From positions 1-43,682 of the IMG/VR virus record IMGVR_UViG_3300043419_000578: DNA of 43,682 nt; one strand, given 5' to 3'. The stretch comes from a virus. Shown one piece after another: positions 16,943 through 24,991 of this stretch (position 1 is its first letter; each line of letters starts with the position of its first letter). The notes under the pieces were generated by a model. It was not told the origin of the DNA, searched no databases, and worked only from the letters and a program-made list of their open reading frames with translations. The position numbers and the translations under genes are program-made.

Positions 16943-17350
16943 ATGGCTAAAAAGAATCCAAGAATAGGTAAATCCCAGGTTGCTGGCGGAGTTAAAGTGC
17001 AGCTACCAATGGACTCACCCCTAATTGGAATATTAAAAACAGATCAGTACGATGTTGTCAACGTATATACTAATCAGGTAGACAAAACCTATGTTGCTTC
17101 ATCTCCAGACGACGATGGAGACCCTGATGATTTAGGCGATGGTACAGATGATGAAGTATATGACTTATCTGATGCACCAAATTTAGAGGACATAGTATTG
17201 ATTGGAACTACTGGCAAAAGATATTCTTCTGGTCAAACGATAACTGATCCAGAAGTATACTATGATGCAAATAACAACAGACTACTCAGAGTTACTTTTG
17301 AAGTTAAAAATAGTGTAGGAGAGATTGTAAAAGGGGTAGTAATAATATGA
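16943..17350 (+). CDS. Minor tail protein, probable fibre-associated
   Basis: 135 residues. It has a basic N-terminus (MAKKNPRIGK), a strongly acidic low-complexity middle (DDDGDPDDLGDGTDDE, residues ~55-70) and a beta-rich C-terminus ending KNSVGEIVKGVVII. It sits between the tail hub and fibre genes, so it is likely a tail-tip accessory protein or fibre connector. There is no ribosome site before the ATG, but an extended -10 element six bases upstream suggests translation from a leaderless transcript as well as from read-through. The acidic segment might bind divalent cations, although this is only suggested by composition. Confidence 0.5.
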   Translation: MAKKNPRIGKSQVAGGVKVQLPMDSPLIGILKTDQYDVVNVYTNQVDKTYVASSPDDDGDPDDLGDGTDDEVYDLSDAPNLEDIVLIGTTGKRYSSGQTITDPEVYYDANNNRLLRVTFEVKNSVGEIVKGVVII

Positions 17351-18237
17351 TAACAAAATTTGGTAAAAGATTTATAACATCTTATTTAGCAAGTGGACTT
17401 AATTTTAATCAAAAGGACATAGCTGTAGGAATAGGATCTCAGGCTCCAACACTAAATGACTCAGACATGCAATTTGAATTTTATAGATCGGGAGTCTTCC
17501 TTGGGAGCACTGACATACAAACAAATACAGCAACTGGAGTAACAACATATTCTGTAGTTTATAAAACCACACTTCCTACAGATGTTGAAGGGGTTATATC
17601 AGAAATTGGAATTTTCCCAACAGCATTTACGCAAAACACAGACTACTCTTCTAAATACATATCGTCATTTGAAAATACCACACAGTGGAAAGATTCAGCT
17701 GGGGAACAGCCATTATCAGTTTCGACACCAACTCCAAGAATAGGTTCATCGTATTTTTCTATTACAGCACCTGCAGGACAATCAAAATCATACAGCCTAG
17801 ATACTATTTTTGATCTTTCTGGATATGGAGTAGATGACTCAATGACTTTTGCTTTTCATCAAACAGACTTGAATCTAGATTATATTTACGCTAGATTCTA
17901 TAGCTCACCGACTAACTATAAAGAAATAAGATTCCCTGGATACTCAACAGTTGGTAATAAAATTTCGTTGCCAGCTAAATTATCTAGTTTATTTAACTCT
18001 GCATTCTCATCTACTGGGCCAACAGATTTTTCTAAAATTACTACAATAGAAGTAGGCGCTAAAGCTAAATCTTCAGGAGCTACAAATGTTTTATTAGATG
18101 GGCTAAGATTGAATGACGAAGATAGATATAATAGCCAGTATGGATTAATAAGCAGATCAGTACTATCTACACCGTTAGTTAAAACACTCGGAGTAGAAAT
18201 GGACATTGAGTATAAAATAGACTTAGGATTTTTATAA
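17347..18237 (+). CDS. Tail fibre/tip protein
   Basis: 296 residues, ATGA overlap with the upstream gene. The N-terminal ~95 residues contain a conserved-looking attachment region (FGKRFITSYLASGLNFNQKD, then VEGVISEIGIFP) of the kind found at the base of tail fibres. The rest is beta-rich and Ser/Thr-rich, with a jelly-roll-like stretch from about 110 to 260 that could bind glycans. The next gene encodes a long fibre with an intramolecular chaperone, so the two probably form a receptor-binding assembly. No enzymatic residues stand out. Confidence 0.55.
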   Translation: MITKFGKRFITSYLASGLNFNQKDIAVGIGSQAPTLNDSDMQFEFYRSGVFLGSTDIQTNTATGVTTYSVVYKTTLPTDVEGVISEIGIFPTAFTQNTDYSSKYISSFENTTQWKDSAGEQPLSVSTPTPRIGSSYFSITAPAGQSKSYSLDTIFDLSGYGVDDSMTFAFHQTDLNLDYIYARFYSSPTNYKEIRFPGYSTVGNKISLPAKLSSLFNSAFSSTGPTDFSKITTIEVGAKAKSSGATNVLLDGLRLNDEDRYNSQYGLISRSVLSTPLVKTLGVEMDIEYKIDLGFL

Positions 18238-20807
18238 TGGATAAATATTCACCAGGCAGCTATGATCCAGTAAGCGGAAGATATATACCAGCAGACTTAA
18301 GTAAAACAAATGCAGAAGCAGCAAAAGCCGCTAGTACAAAAACTGCAGATGCATTTACTGTTAAAAAATCAGATCTTCCCGTTGTAATGAATGGCAAATA
18401 CCAATTTTCATTTTCGTATTTATACTCTGACCCAAATAATTCAGCTAACCTTATCCCTGGGAAAAGATCACCTAACTTTGTTGTTACTTTGCAAACTCCC
18501 GACTTAACTCAGCCAGTAACCAATTTAGTTGTTACTCCAGGGCTTCTTTCTTATGGAGTAAAATGGGATTTAATTGATAAAGCATTAGCTGCAAATAAAT
18601 GGCTTATAGATATACAAATATATGAAAGTTTAACTGGAGCATTTGCTGGAGAAGAATATTTAGTCTGGAATGGAAACGGAAACTCAGCAACGATCCTTGT
18701 TTCAAATACTGCCAATAGATGGATACGTGTAGACACAAGAGATCAAGATTACAGAAAGAAAAGTGTTCCCTACGGTCCATTTAAAGCAACAGATCCAATT
18801 GTTGTTGATATAACTGGCCCAGCAAATGTATCTTCAGTTGATACATCTGGCGGACTAGATACCACTGGAACTGTAGGTTTTAACGGATATGCAAATATAT
18901 CCTGGCCAGCAATTACTGGAGGTGGAATACGTGGATACAGAATAAGATTTAGGCCAGTGACCACTCCTGCCTCAAGCTATTCATATGCAGACTCTCCTGG
19001 AACTGGAACCTCTTACAGGCTTGCAGGACTAGGGGCTGGATTAACTTATGAAATAGCAGTTGCAACATATGATGAATACAATAACACATCTTCTAGTTAT
19101 GTTGCTGGATCAAATGTTGTTGTTGGTGGAACTCCTTATATTGCAAGCACAGTAGATGTTACTGGGTTTTTTAGAGCAAAAGCAAATCCTACTGATGCCG
19201 ATTCAACTGCATTTAAATTTGGATATGGAATAGAAACTGGCAAACGAGGATTAGCCTTCAATGCAAGTAACTATTGGCACATAGACTCTAATCAGTCTGC
19301 TCTGTTTAAAGTTGGTGGCCCAACCGCAAACTATCTTTTGTGGGATGGCGCTAAATTAACTGTCGATGGTGATATAAATGCTAAAGGCGGAATATTTAGC
19401 GGCAATATATATATGACAACCAACAAGGCTTCTATCTACAATGGAACTATTGATTCTGCAACTGGAAATTTAACTGGAGACGGATTTGCATTAAACTCTA
19501 CTGGTCTTAAAGTTGCTAGTGGAGTTAACTCTGTTACCATTGCTGCGGCAACTGGAACAATAACAGCTAACGCTGGGTCTATTGGTGGATGGAATCTTAG
19601 CGGAAACACCTTATCAAAAAACAATGTTATATTAGACAGCACGGGCCAAATACAAGTAGGCTCAACAGCAGCACAAAGTATTTATTTAAAATCTTCTGGC
19701 AACTTCGTAATGTGGGCTGGAAATAATACCCCAGACGCAAATGCAAAATTTAGAGTAGGAACAGACGGAACACTGTATGCAACTGGAGCAGTATTTGGTT
19801 CAGGTACAAGCGTTGCTGGATATGCAACTTCTGCACAGCTAACTGCAGTTGATACAAAGGCTACTAGCGCAGCTAGCTCAGCTTCTACCGCAGCAACTTC
19901 CGCACAGACTGCTGCAACAGATGCTGCTACAGCTAAAACTGCTGCAGCTGCAGCTAAAGCCATAGCTGATGCCGCCCTTCCCAAAACAAGTTTTGACAGA
20001 CAGGCAATTGTAAATGCAATAAATAATACTACAACGGAAACAACAATTTCTGGTGGGATAATACGCACTGGAACGCTTTCTGCAGATGCTGTTGTTACTG
20101 ATTTTATTTCTGCATTTAATATAAATGCAACTAAAATTACTACAGGAACAATCAGTGGAATTAGAGGAGTATTCACAGATGGTGAAGTTGGTGGTTTTGT
20201 TCTTGGCAATGCAGATCTAACCGCAAGCACTTCAAAGCTCCCTAGAATAATATTTGGCAACAAGGTACTAATTGGATATGATTCTAATAATGGAGCGTAT
20301 ACTCTAAACGCTGGAAACCCTAGAGGAGGAGCTACAACATCATTCTATGTAAATACAGATACAAACGTGTTTAGGTTTGCAGCCGACTCAGGATCCAGAA
20401 GTTACGCAGCAGAAATTAGAAACGATATTAGGGCAAGAGACTATAGGTATATAGCAGGAGGAGGGCTTGTAAATGATACATCATCAAGAAGATTTAAAGA
20501 AAACATTACATACGCTCCAAAATCATATTACGACAGGGTGCTTGATATAAATCCAGCATTCTATACCTATAAACATAACCATCCAGAAACAGAGCCAGAA
20601 GTTTGGGGCCAGCATGGATTTGGACCAATAGTAGAAGATTTAGAGGATGCTGGGCTAGGTATGTTTGTGCAAAGAAATTTGAACGGACAACCAACATCTC
20701 TTAAGAATGAACAAAAAATACCAATGCTTTTAATACCAATAGTTAGAGAACTAAAAGAAAAAATTAATATAATGGAACAAAAAATATTAGATTTGGAGTC
20801 TAGATAA
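18237..20807 (+). CDS. Tail fibre with FN3-like domain and C-terminal S74 self-cleaving chaperone
   Basis: 856 residues, TAATG overlap. Residues ~190-300 form a fibronectin type III-like domain (WPAITGGGIRGYRIRF, then TYEIAVATYD). Later parts are beta-helical repeats such as NAKGGIFSGNI. Residues ~532-585 are an Ala/Thr-rich coiled segment. The C-terminal ~110 residues are a peptidase S74/endosialidase-type intramolecular chaperone: SSRRFKENI places Ser749 and Lys754 five residues apart, the spacing of the known Ser-Lys dyad. A terminal coiled coil (PIVRELKEKINIMEQK) follows. The chaperone should trimerise the fibre and then cut itself off, leaving a mature protein of about 748 residues. This is the most likely host-receptor-binding fibre. 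Confidence 0.8.
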   Translation: MDKYSPGSYDPVSGRYIPADLSKTNAEAAKAASTKTADAFTVKKSDLPVVMNGKYQFSFSYLYSDPNNSANLIPGKRSPNFVVTLQTPDLTQPVTNLVVTPGLLSYGVKWDLIDKALAANKWLIDIQIYESLTGAFAGEEYLVWNGNGNSATILVSNTANRWIRVDTRDQDYRKKSVPYGPFKATDPIVVDITGPANVSSVDTSGGLDTTGTVGFNGYANISWPAITGGGIRGYRIRFRPVTTPASSYSYADSPGTGTSYRLAGLGAGLTYEIAVATYDEYNNTSSSYVAGSNVVVGGTPYIASTVDVTGFFRAKANPTDADSTAFKFGYGIETGKRGLAFNASNYWHIDSNQSALFKVGGPTANYLLWDGAKLTVDGDINAKGGIFSGNIYMTTNKASIYNGTIDSATGNLTGDGFALNSTGLKVASGVNSVTIAAATGTITANAGSIGGWNLSGNTLSKNNVILDSTGQIQVGSTAAQSIYLKSSGNFVMWAGNNTPDANAKFRVGTDGTLYATGAVFGSGTSVAGYATSAQLTAVDTKATSAASSASTAATSAQTAATDAATAKTAAAAAKAIADAALPKTSFDRQAIVNAINNTTTETTISGGIIRTGTLSADAVVTDFISAFNINATKITTGTISGIRGVFTDGEVGGFVLGNADLTASTSKLPRIIFGNKVLIGYDSNNGAYTLNAGNPRGGATTSFYVNTDTNVFRFAADSGSRSYAAEIRNDIRARDYRYIAGGGLVNDTSSRRFKENITYAPKSYYDRVLDINPAFYTYKHNHPETEPEVWGQHGFGPIVEDLEDAGLGMFVQRNLNGQPTSLKNEQKIPMLLIPIVRELKEKINIMEQKILDLESR

Positions 20808-21010
20808 TGTTTAAATTCTTTTGTGCAGTATGCATAGATGACAAAGAGCTATACGCAGACAGATTAGATCTGAATAATGCGTATGCCATATGTCCAGATT
20901 GCGGAACCCAGCTAGTGGAATCCTTTGCTAGGCATGAGGGTATTACAGAAGAAGAGATGACAACTGAGTCATATTTTGCCAATAATGGGCTAGACACAAA
21001 TACACCGTAA
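20807..21010 (+). CDS. Small zinc-ribbon protein
   Basis: 67 residues, TAATG coupling to the fibre gene. CAVC near residues 6-9 and CPDC near 29-32 form a two-knuckle zinc ribbon, followed by an acidic C-terminal tail (GITEEEMTTES). Small rubredoxin-like or zinc-ribbon proteins of this type are common in phages, and their function is mostly unknown. It is last in the structural operon. A promoter for the next gene overlaps its final codons. Confidence 0.6.
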   Translation: MFKFFCAVCIDDKELYADRLDLNNAYAICPDCGTQLVESFARHEGITEEEMTTESYFANNGLDTNTP

Positions 21011-21019
21011 TGGTATACT
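20991..21019 (+). promoter_or_regulatory. Promoter with extended -10
   Basis: TAGACA (20991-20996) and TATACT (21014-21019) are exactly 17 bases apart, and AATGG immediately precedes the -10 box to give an extended -10. The predicted start is near 21026, leaving a short leader with AAGGAGATAT before the ATG at 21042. Confidence 0.75.
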
Positions 21020-21041
21020 GTAAATCTATCAAGGAGATATA

Positions 21042-21191
21042 ATGGATAATAAATTAGAGTTAGTAGTAACCGCACTACAACAAAGAATCGGCGAGCTTGT
21101 CTCACAATATGAGACGCATATTGCAGTTCTTCGTGCAGAAATTACACAGCTTCAGCAATCACAAAATACTGCGGAGCCAGAGGAGAACTAA
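21042..21191 (+). CDS. Small coiled-coil protein
   Basis: 49 residues, MDNKLELVVTALQQRIGELV and onwards, ending AEPEEN. Hydrophobic residues recur at heptad-like spacing (L, V, L, I, L, V, Y, I, V, L, I, L), and the tail is acidic. That predicts a single amphipathic coiled coil. It has its own promoter and a good AAGGAG site 5 bases before the ATG, so it is likely well expressed. Its position at the end of the structural genes would fit a fibre accessory or virion protein, but this is not certain. A competing longer frame through the same bases has no support. Confidence 0.75.
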   Translation: MDNKLELVVTALQQRIGELVSQYETHIAVLRAEITQLQQSQNTAEPEEN

Positions 21192-21195
21192 AAAA

Positions 21196-21618
21196 ATGGC
21201 AGAACAATTACAACCAATGCCTGTAAATCCAGGAGATCCAATAACATCAGAGTTATTGTCTAACATTGTGTCTAACATAAATATTATTAATAGCTTATCT
21301 AATAGTATTAATGACGCTCCTGCGGGCGGCGGAGAAGACGCAAATAAGCCTAGGACTACAGAAATTGAGTCTGGAAGAGAAAAGGTTCCATGTAATACAT
21401 CGAACACTGGTAAATCTACAATTAAATTTAAAAAATCATTTACATCTAGGCCCAATGTTGTTTGTTCAATATGGCAGCCATCTTCAGCAGACTTTGTAAA
21501 AGATAAGTATCTGCCAGTCGTAACCGCTGTAACCACAACGGAATTTACTGTACAGATGCTCTCAGCTGGTGCATCAGCAAACGGGACTATTTGGGTTCAT
21601 TGGATTGCTTGCAGTTAA
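21196..21618 (+). CDS. Probable minor virion protein with C-terminal beta domain
   Basis: 140 residues. The ATG at 21196 (MAEQLQPMPVNPGDP) was chosen because GAGGAG at 21180-21185 precedes it. An open extension to 21097 would run through the coiled-coil gene in another frame. Residues ~45-140 form a beta-rich domain (TIKFKKSFTSRPNVVCSIWQ, then TVQMLSAGASANGTIWVHWIA). It resembles the compact C-terminal domains of fibre or H-type lectin-like proteins, in which small trimeric beta barrels bind sugars. H-type lectin-like folding is a tentative suggestion from the F-x-RPNV...WVHWIA pattern. Confidence 0.55.
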   Translation: MAEQLQPMPVNPGDPITSELLSNIVSNINIINSLSNSINDAPAGGGEDANKPRTTEIESGREKVPCNTSNTGKSTIKFKKSFTSRPNVVCSIWQPSSADFVKDKYLPVVTAVTTTEFTVQMLSAGASANGTIWVHWIACS

Positions 21619-21628
21619 CAATTAGGTA

Positions 21629-21656
21629 TTGACATTCTGTAGCACTATGCTACAAT
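21629..21656 (+). promoter_or_regulatory. Strong promoter upstream of the metallophosphoesterase gene
   Basis: A perfect -35 TTGACA (21629-21634) is followed after 16 bases by TACAAT (21651-21656), with TGC just before the -10 box. The predicted start is near 21663. An inverted repeat, TGTAGC-N5-GCTACA (21638-21654), overlaps the -10 region and could be an operator. Confidence 0.75.
21638..21654. promoter_or_regulatory. Operator-like dyad over a -10 box
   Basis: TGTAGC-ACTAT-GCTACA is a perfect six-base inverted repeat with a five-base spacer that covers the promoter spacer and the first half of the -10 hexamer. A bound protein would block RNA polymerase. No second copy of this dyad was noticed elsewhere in the window. 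Confidence 0.4.
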
Positions 21657-21668
21657 TTGATTTAGACT

Positions 21669-21694
21669 ATAGGCCATGAATATTCATGGCCTAT
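21669..21694. repeat. 26-base perfect palindrome in the leader
   Basis: Bases 21669-21694 read the same on both strands (ATAGGCCATGAAT followed by its exact complement), centred on AATATT. It begins about six bases after the predicted transcription start, so the mRNA would begin with a long hairpin just before the AAGGTAG ribosome site. There is no T run after it, which argues against a normal intrinsic terminator. Confidence 0.8.
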
Positions 21695-21710
21695 TAACAT
21701 TAAGGTAGAT

Positions 21711-22511
21711 ATGACAAACGATTTAAAATGGATGCTCTCATCAGATCAGCAGTTCCCATATCAGGATGATAAGATGATTGAGCTATGGTTCAAGGTCATG
21801 AAGTGGTTTAAGCCAGATGTTGTAGATTACCTTGGCGACACAGATGATCAGGCTTGCTATAGCAAATACACAGAAGGCCGTTCTGCTGAGTTTATGCAAC
21901 TTCATAAAAACGATAGCCGTGACTTAATTGTTCCAATGATGCGACATGAAGCAAAGGGTGCAAGAGATTTTTATGCAAAGACTAGAGAGATGCTTCCTAA
22001 TGCACAGCTATTTTCTGCTTTAGGTAATCACGATATTCGTATCTTTAACTATGTAGATGCTAAGCTTCCAGACTATATTAATGAAGTAACTCCAGAAGCA
22101 TTGTGGTCACTAGACTCACTTGGCTATGAGTATATTTATTACGATGAACTACCTAAGCGACGCTTCGGAGATATTCACGTTCACCACGGACTTTCAATTG
22201 CAGCAACAGGATCTGCAAGAAAAGACATGGAGGATATGCAAGTATCTTTAATTCGTGGTCACTCACATAGAATTGCTTCACACATGGTAACTTATGAACT
22301 AAGAAACAATGGTGCTGGCGAAACTCTTCGTGGATATGAAATTGGTCACATGTGTGACGAAAAGGGCCCAGGCATGAAGTATACACAGCATCATGATTGG
22401 CAAAAGGGATTTGCAGTAGCGCATATTGTTAATGACTACCCTCACATCCAAATGATTCACGTATCCCCAGACTACTCTTGCGTGGTGGATGGAAAGTTTT
22501 TCCAGGTATGA
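21711..22511 (+). CDS. Calcineurin-like metallophosphoesterase
   Basis: 266 residues. It carries the ordered motifs of the two-metal phosphoesterase superfamily: Asp12-x-Gln14 (Gln in place of the usual His), LGDTDD with Asp43, LGNHD with Asn106-His107-Asp108, a histidine cluster at 156-159 and GHSH with His184 and His186. Substrates could be DNA ends, RNA or nucleotides. The gene comes shortly before the replication module. It has its own strong promoter and a palindromic leader. Arginine codons include several CGT, unlike most of the window. The next gene overlaps its stop by ATGA. The Gln substitution in motif I may alter metal choice but should not abolish binding. Confidence 0.85.
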   Translation: MTNDLKWMLSSDQQFPYQDDKMIELWFKVMKWFKPDVVDYLGDTDDQACYSKYTEGRSAEFMQLHKNDSRDLIVPMMRHEAKGARDFYAKTREMLPNAQLFSALGNHDIRIFNYVDAKLPDYINEVTPEALWSLDSLGYEYIYYDELPKRRFGDIHVHHGLSIAATGSARKDMEDMQVSLIRGHSHRIASHMVTYELRNNGAGETLRGYEIGHMCDEKGPGMKYTQHHDWQKGFAVAHIVNDYPHIQMIHVSPDYSCVVDGKFFQV

Positions 22512-22696
22512 TCAAGTGTAATAAATGCGGTGGTAGAGTATTTGTAGACAGAGTATTCTCCCAAAAAATGCATATGGAATTGTTTTGCATCATGTGCGGT
22601 AAGCGCTGGATGATGAATAAGCATACAAATAGGTTAGGTAAATGGCTAGAGACACTAGAAGAAAATCACTCAAAGAAGTACGGTATTTCTTCTTAA
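22508..22696 (+). CDS. Small zinc-ribbon protein
   Basis: 62 residues. The ATG at 22508 overlaps the previous stop (ATGA). A longer frame exists but has no separate ribosome site. CNKC (residues 4-7) and CIMC (~27-30) form a classic zinc ribbon of the kind seen in nucleic-acid-binding proteins, and the C-terminus is charged and helical. The last 55 bases overlap the next gene in another frame. The role is unknown. Its company (phosphoesterase, HTH protein, C2H2 finger) suggests DNA or RNA transactions. Confidence 0.65.
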   Translation: MIKCNKCGGRVFVDRVFSQKMHMELFCIMCGKRWMMNKHTNRLGKWLETLEENHSKKYGISS

Positions 22697-23124
22697 ACGA
22701 GAAGATACATAAGACTCTTAGTTTATCTAGAGCAAAGGATCAGCTAATTGCTTGGTCCTATGTAGATAAGAAAAGAATGCTTTACCCATATTCAGAAGTA
22801 GATAAAAATATGGGGAGTGCTTATAGTATTGTTCAGGTTGCCTCAATGTTAAATAAACATAGAGTTACAATTCAAGACTATATTCTAGAAGGCAAGATCA
22901 GGTCTCCACAAAAAATTTATCCTATAGGATCTAATTCAGAAGACAGCTGGTATAAGTATATGTTTAGTGATAAAGATATATTAGATTTACACCAATATAT
23001 TTTAGAGGCTGGGCATTCTAAAAATGTTCCCTCTAAAGCAGAATTATTGGCTCTTCTCAAACACAGCTTTATATTGTATACTAAGACCGTAGACGGTTTT
23101 GTCCCAGTATGGAAGGCGGAGTAA
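22642..23124 (+). CDS. HTH protein, excisionase/MerR-like
   Basis: 160 residues. The centre (SIVQVASMLNKHRVTIQDYI, then EGKIRSPQKIYPIG, residues ~66-100) reads as a winged helix-turn-helix of the excisionase/MerR type: a helix that selects a site, a turn, and a recognition helix followed by a wing. The N-terminal ~45 residues are basic. The first ATG (22642) lies inside the preceding gene, giving a 55-base overlap. No later ATG keeps the N-terminal coding signal, so the overlap is probably real. It may be a transcriptional regulator of the early genes. Confidence 0.6.
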   Translation: MARDTRRKSLKEVRYFFLNEKIHKTLSLSRAKDQLIAWSYVDKKRMLYPYSEVDKNMGSAYSIVQVASMLNKHRVTIQDYILEGKIRSPQKIYPIGSNSEDSWYKYMFSDKDILDLHQYILEAGHSKNVPSKAELLALLKHSFILYTKTVDGFVPVWKAE

Positions 23125-23237
23125 TGGAAAAGAGTAGAGTCGTTACTTGCGATATTTGTAAAAGAGACATAGAAGTTCGCTGGGGCATATTCGCTAGCGA
23201 TACATTAAACAGACACAAGAAGGCGGAGCACAAATGA
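23124..23237 (+). CDS. Tiny C2H2 zinc-finger protein
   Basis: 37 residues: MEKSRVVTCDICKRDIEVRW and a tail ending RHKKAEHK. Cys9 and Cys12, with His32 and His36, give a C2H2-type single finger, with a spacing of 19 between the pairs (longer than the classical 12). It is coupled at both ends: TAATG with the previous gene and ATGA with the next. Such coupling strongly supports a real gene despite its size. It presumably binds DNA, RNA or a protein partner in the early gene cluster. Confidence 0.7.
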   Translation: MEKSRVVTCDICKRDIEVRWGIFASDTLNRHKKAEHK

Positions 23238-23437
23238 CAACAAGAGTAAAGGTGGATCTTTCTTTTACTAGAAACCTTGGCAACTATGAAAGCATTAGAA
23301 TTAATGTTGGCGTAGAAGATGATGTGCGTTCTGGTGAGACTGTCGATTCCGCTACCGAAAGAGTATACGCATTTGTGGAAAGCAAACTTGTTCAAAAAAC
23401 AAGTGAGGTAGAGGAAGAGCTTAAGAGTGGCAAATAA
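23234..23437 (+). CDS. Conserved-looking small phage protein, unknown function
   Basis: 67 residues with alternating beta strands (RVKVDLSFTRN, then ESIRINVGVEDD) and a C-terminal helix rich in Glu and Lys (VYAFVESKLVQKTSEVEEEL). That architecture is seen in many short proteins encoded beside phage helicase genes, but no function can be assigned. It is linked by ATGA to the zinc-finger gene and overlaps the next gene by 11 bases, so it belongs to the helicase operon. Confidence 0.6.
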   Translation: MTTRVKVDLSFTRNLGNYESIRINVGVEDDVRSGETVDSATERVYAFVESKLVQKTSEVEEELKSGK

Positions 23438-23747
23438 TAAAGAGCCATATATTCTTATGACTAATTACCAGAATCTCTACAAGGAGAAATATGGTAATAT
23501 GCCTACTCTAAATAAATTTAGAGAGAAGTGGGCTATGCAAGATGTAATTGATAGCGTAGGATTTCAAAAAGCTAACGATCTCTTGTCTTATTACTTTAGC
23601 CTAGAAAAAACAGGGCACCCACTGCAGTTCTTTTATTATAACTTTGATAAAATGGAAAATGCTAGAATAGAACTACAAAAAGATATTGAGACACGCCGAC
23701 TACTGCGAGAGTCTACTAAGAAGATGGTGGAAGAGGGCGGGCTATGA
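23427..23747 (+). CDS. Small helical protein just before the helicase, possible helicase loader
   Basis: 106 residues from GTG 23427, with GAGGAAG upstream. ATG 23458 is an alternative start. It is nearly all helical, with aromatic-rich segments (DLLSYYFSLEKTGHPLQFFYYNFDKME) given here across residues ~55-80, and a basic C-terminal helix. It overlaps the DnaB-type helicase start by ATGA. A small helical protein translationally coupled to a replicative helicase could be its loader or a subunit. This is inference from context only, with no ATPase or other motif visible. Confidence 0.5.
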   Translation: MANNKEPYILMTNYQNLYKEKYGNMPTLNKFREKWAMQDVIDSVGFQKANDLLSYYFSLEKTGHPLQFFYYNFDKMENARIELQKDIETRRLLRESTKKMVEEGGL

Positions 23748-24991
23748 ATACAGAAGCAACATTAATCTCGGCTATATGTAAGAATAAAGACATTAGCACT
23801 GTTATGGCAGAGAATGTAGATGAGCTATTTACTTCTCATGGAGATGTTTGGAATGGCCTTAAGTCATATTATAATCAATTCAAGGCTATCCCAGAAGTTG
23901 GAATTCTACAGGAAAAGTTTAAAGACTTTGAGCCAGACCTAAATGCAACAGCAGAGACTGCTTACTATTTAGATAATTTAAAGAATGAGTTTTTGTCCAG
24001 CAGACTAAAGAGCATTTTAATCCGTGGAGGATCAATGCTAAAAGAAGATGCTGCCTCCAGAGTAATTGGAGAACTTCAGTCACAGCTTTCTAGTTTAAAT
24101 AAATATACTAATAATGTTCGTGACTTAGATGTTACAGACTCAGACAACGCTATTAAGCATTTAGAGGCCCTGAAGGTCCGTACAGCCGAGATGGGTGGAT
24201 CCCCAGGCATTAAGACTGGCTTCCAGTCGATTGACCTTGCATACCCCACTGGAATGGCTCCAGGGCACCTTATAGTCGCTATTGGCTGGCCAGGTAGGGG
24301 TAAGACATGGTTTACCTCATATCTAGCCTGCAAGGCTTGGGAGCAGGGATTTAAGCCAATGATTGTTTCCCTTGAAATGACTCCAGAGAATATGCGTGAC
24401 CGTATTTATACAATGCTTGGCTCTGGTCTATTTAAGGCTAGTGATTTTGCCAAGGGCGATATTAATATCGATGACTTTAGAAGTTGGTCTAGCAAAAAGT
24501 TTGCGGATAAGAATAAGTTTATTCTGGTATCTAATGAAGGCTCTGGAAATGTAACTCCAAATGCAATTCAAGCTAAGATAGATCAGCACAAGCCAGACAT
24601 TGTTATTTTGGATTACCATCAGTTGTTTACAGATAACAATAACTCTAAGGCACCAACAGAACGAAACATGAATATTTCTCGTGAGTTTAAAAACTTAGCG
24701 GTCAGAAATAATATTCCTATTATAGATATTACTGCTGCAACTGCAGATGATATTACAGACCAAGACAATCCTCCAATGATGAGTCAGGTTGCATGGTCAA
24801 AGGCTATTGAATATGATGCTGATATGGCTATGGCAATTCATAAGTACAAGGGAACAGATATGATTGAAATTGTTTCTAGAAAGAATAGACACGGACATGA
24901 CTTTGGTGTATTCTTAGATTGGGATATTAACAGGGGTATCGTTAAAGAGATTTACGAAAATCCGTTTGCAGATGACGCACAAAAGAATTAA
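23744..24991 (+). CDS. Replicative DNA helicase, DnaB-like
   Basis: 415 residues. A short N-terminal helical domain (~1-110) is followed by a RecA-fold motor. The Walker A motif GWPGRGKTW spans residues 181-189 with Lys187. SLEMTPENMRDRI is the DnaB-type motif after the first strand, the Walker B-like strand is DIVILDYHQLF near 285-295, and SRKNRHG lies near the C-terminus. It should unwind duplex DNA as a hexamer at the phage fork. It forms an operon with the upstream small helical gene and the downstream primase, which gives a complete primosome. It is slightly shorter than bacterial DnaB (about 470). Confidence 0.9.
   Translation: MNTEATLISAICKNKDISTVMAENVDELFTSHGDVWNGLKSYYNQFKAIPEVGILQEKFKDFEPDLNATAETAYYLDNLKNEFLSSRLKSILIRGGSMLKEDAASRVIGELQSQLSSLNKYTNNVRDLDVTDSDNAIKHLEALKVRTAEMGGSPGIKTGFQSIDLAYPTGMAPGHLIVAIGWPGRGKTWFTSYLACKAWEQGFKPMIVSLEMTPENMRDRIYTMLGSGLFKASDFAKGDINIDDFRSWSSKKFADKNKFILVSNEGSGNVTPNAIQAKIDQHKPDIVILDYHQLFTDNNNSKAPTERNMNISREFKNLAVRNNIPIIDITAATADDITDQDNPPMMSQVAWSKAIEYDADMAMAIHKYKGTDMIEIVSRKNRHGHDFGVFLDWDINRGIVKEIYENPFADDAQKN

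Noticed and set aside
19682-20263. 193-residue open frame on the - strand within the fibre gene
   Set aside because: It lies fully opposite the fibre gene in an Ala/Thr-rich region, and its Val/Ala-rich translation is a mirror of that bias. No ribosome site or promoter was seen, and no other - strand gene exists.
21097-21195. N-terminal extension of the 21196 gene
   Set aside because: The extension runs through the coiled-coil gene in another frame, translates to unrelated basic sequence, and has no ribosome site. ATG 21196 has GAGGAG just upstream.
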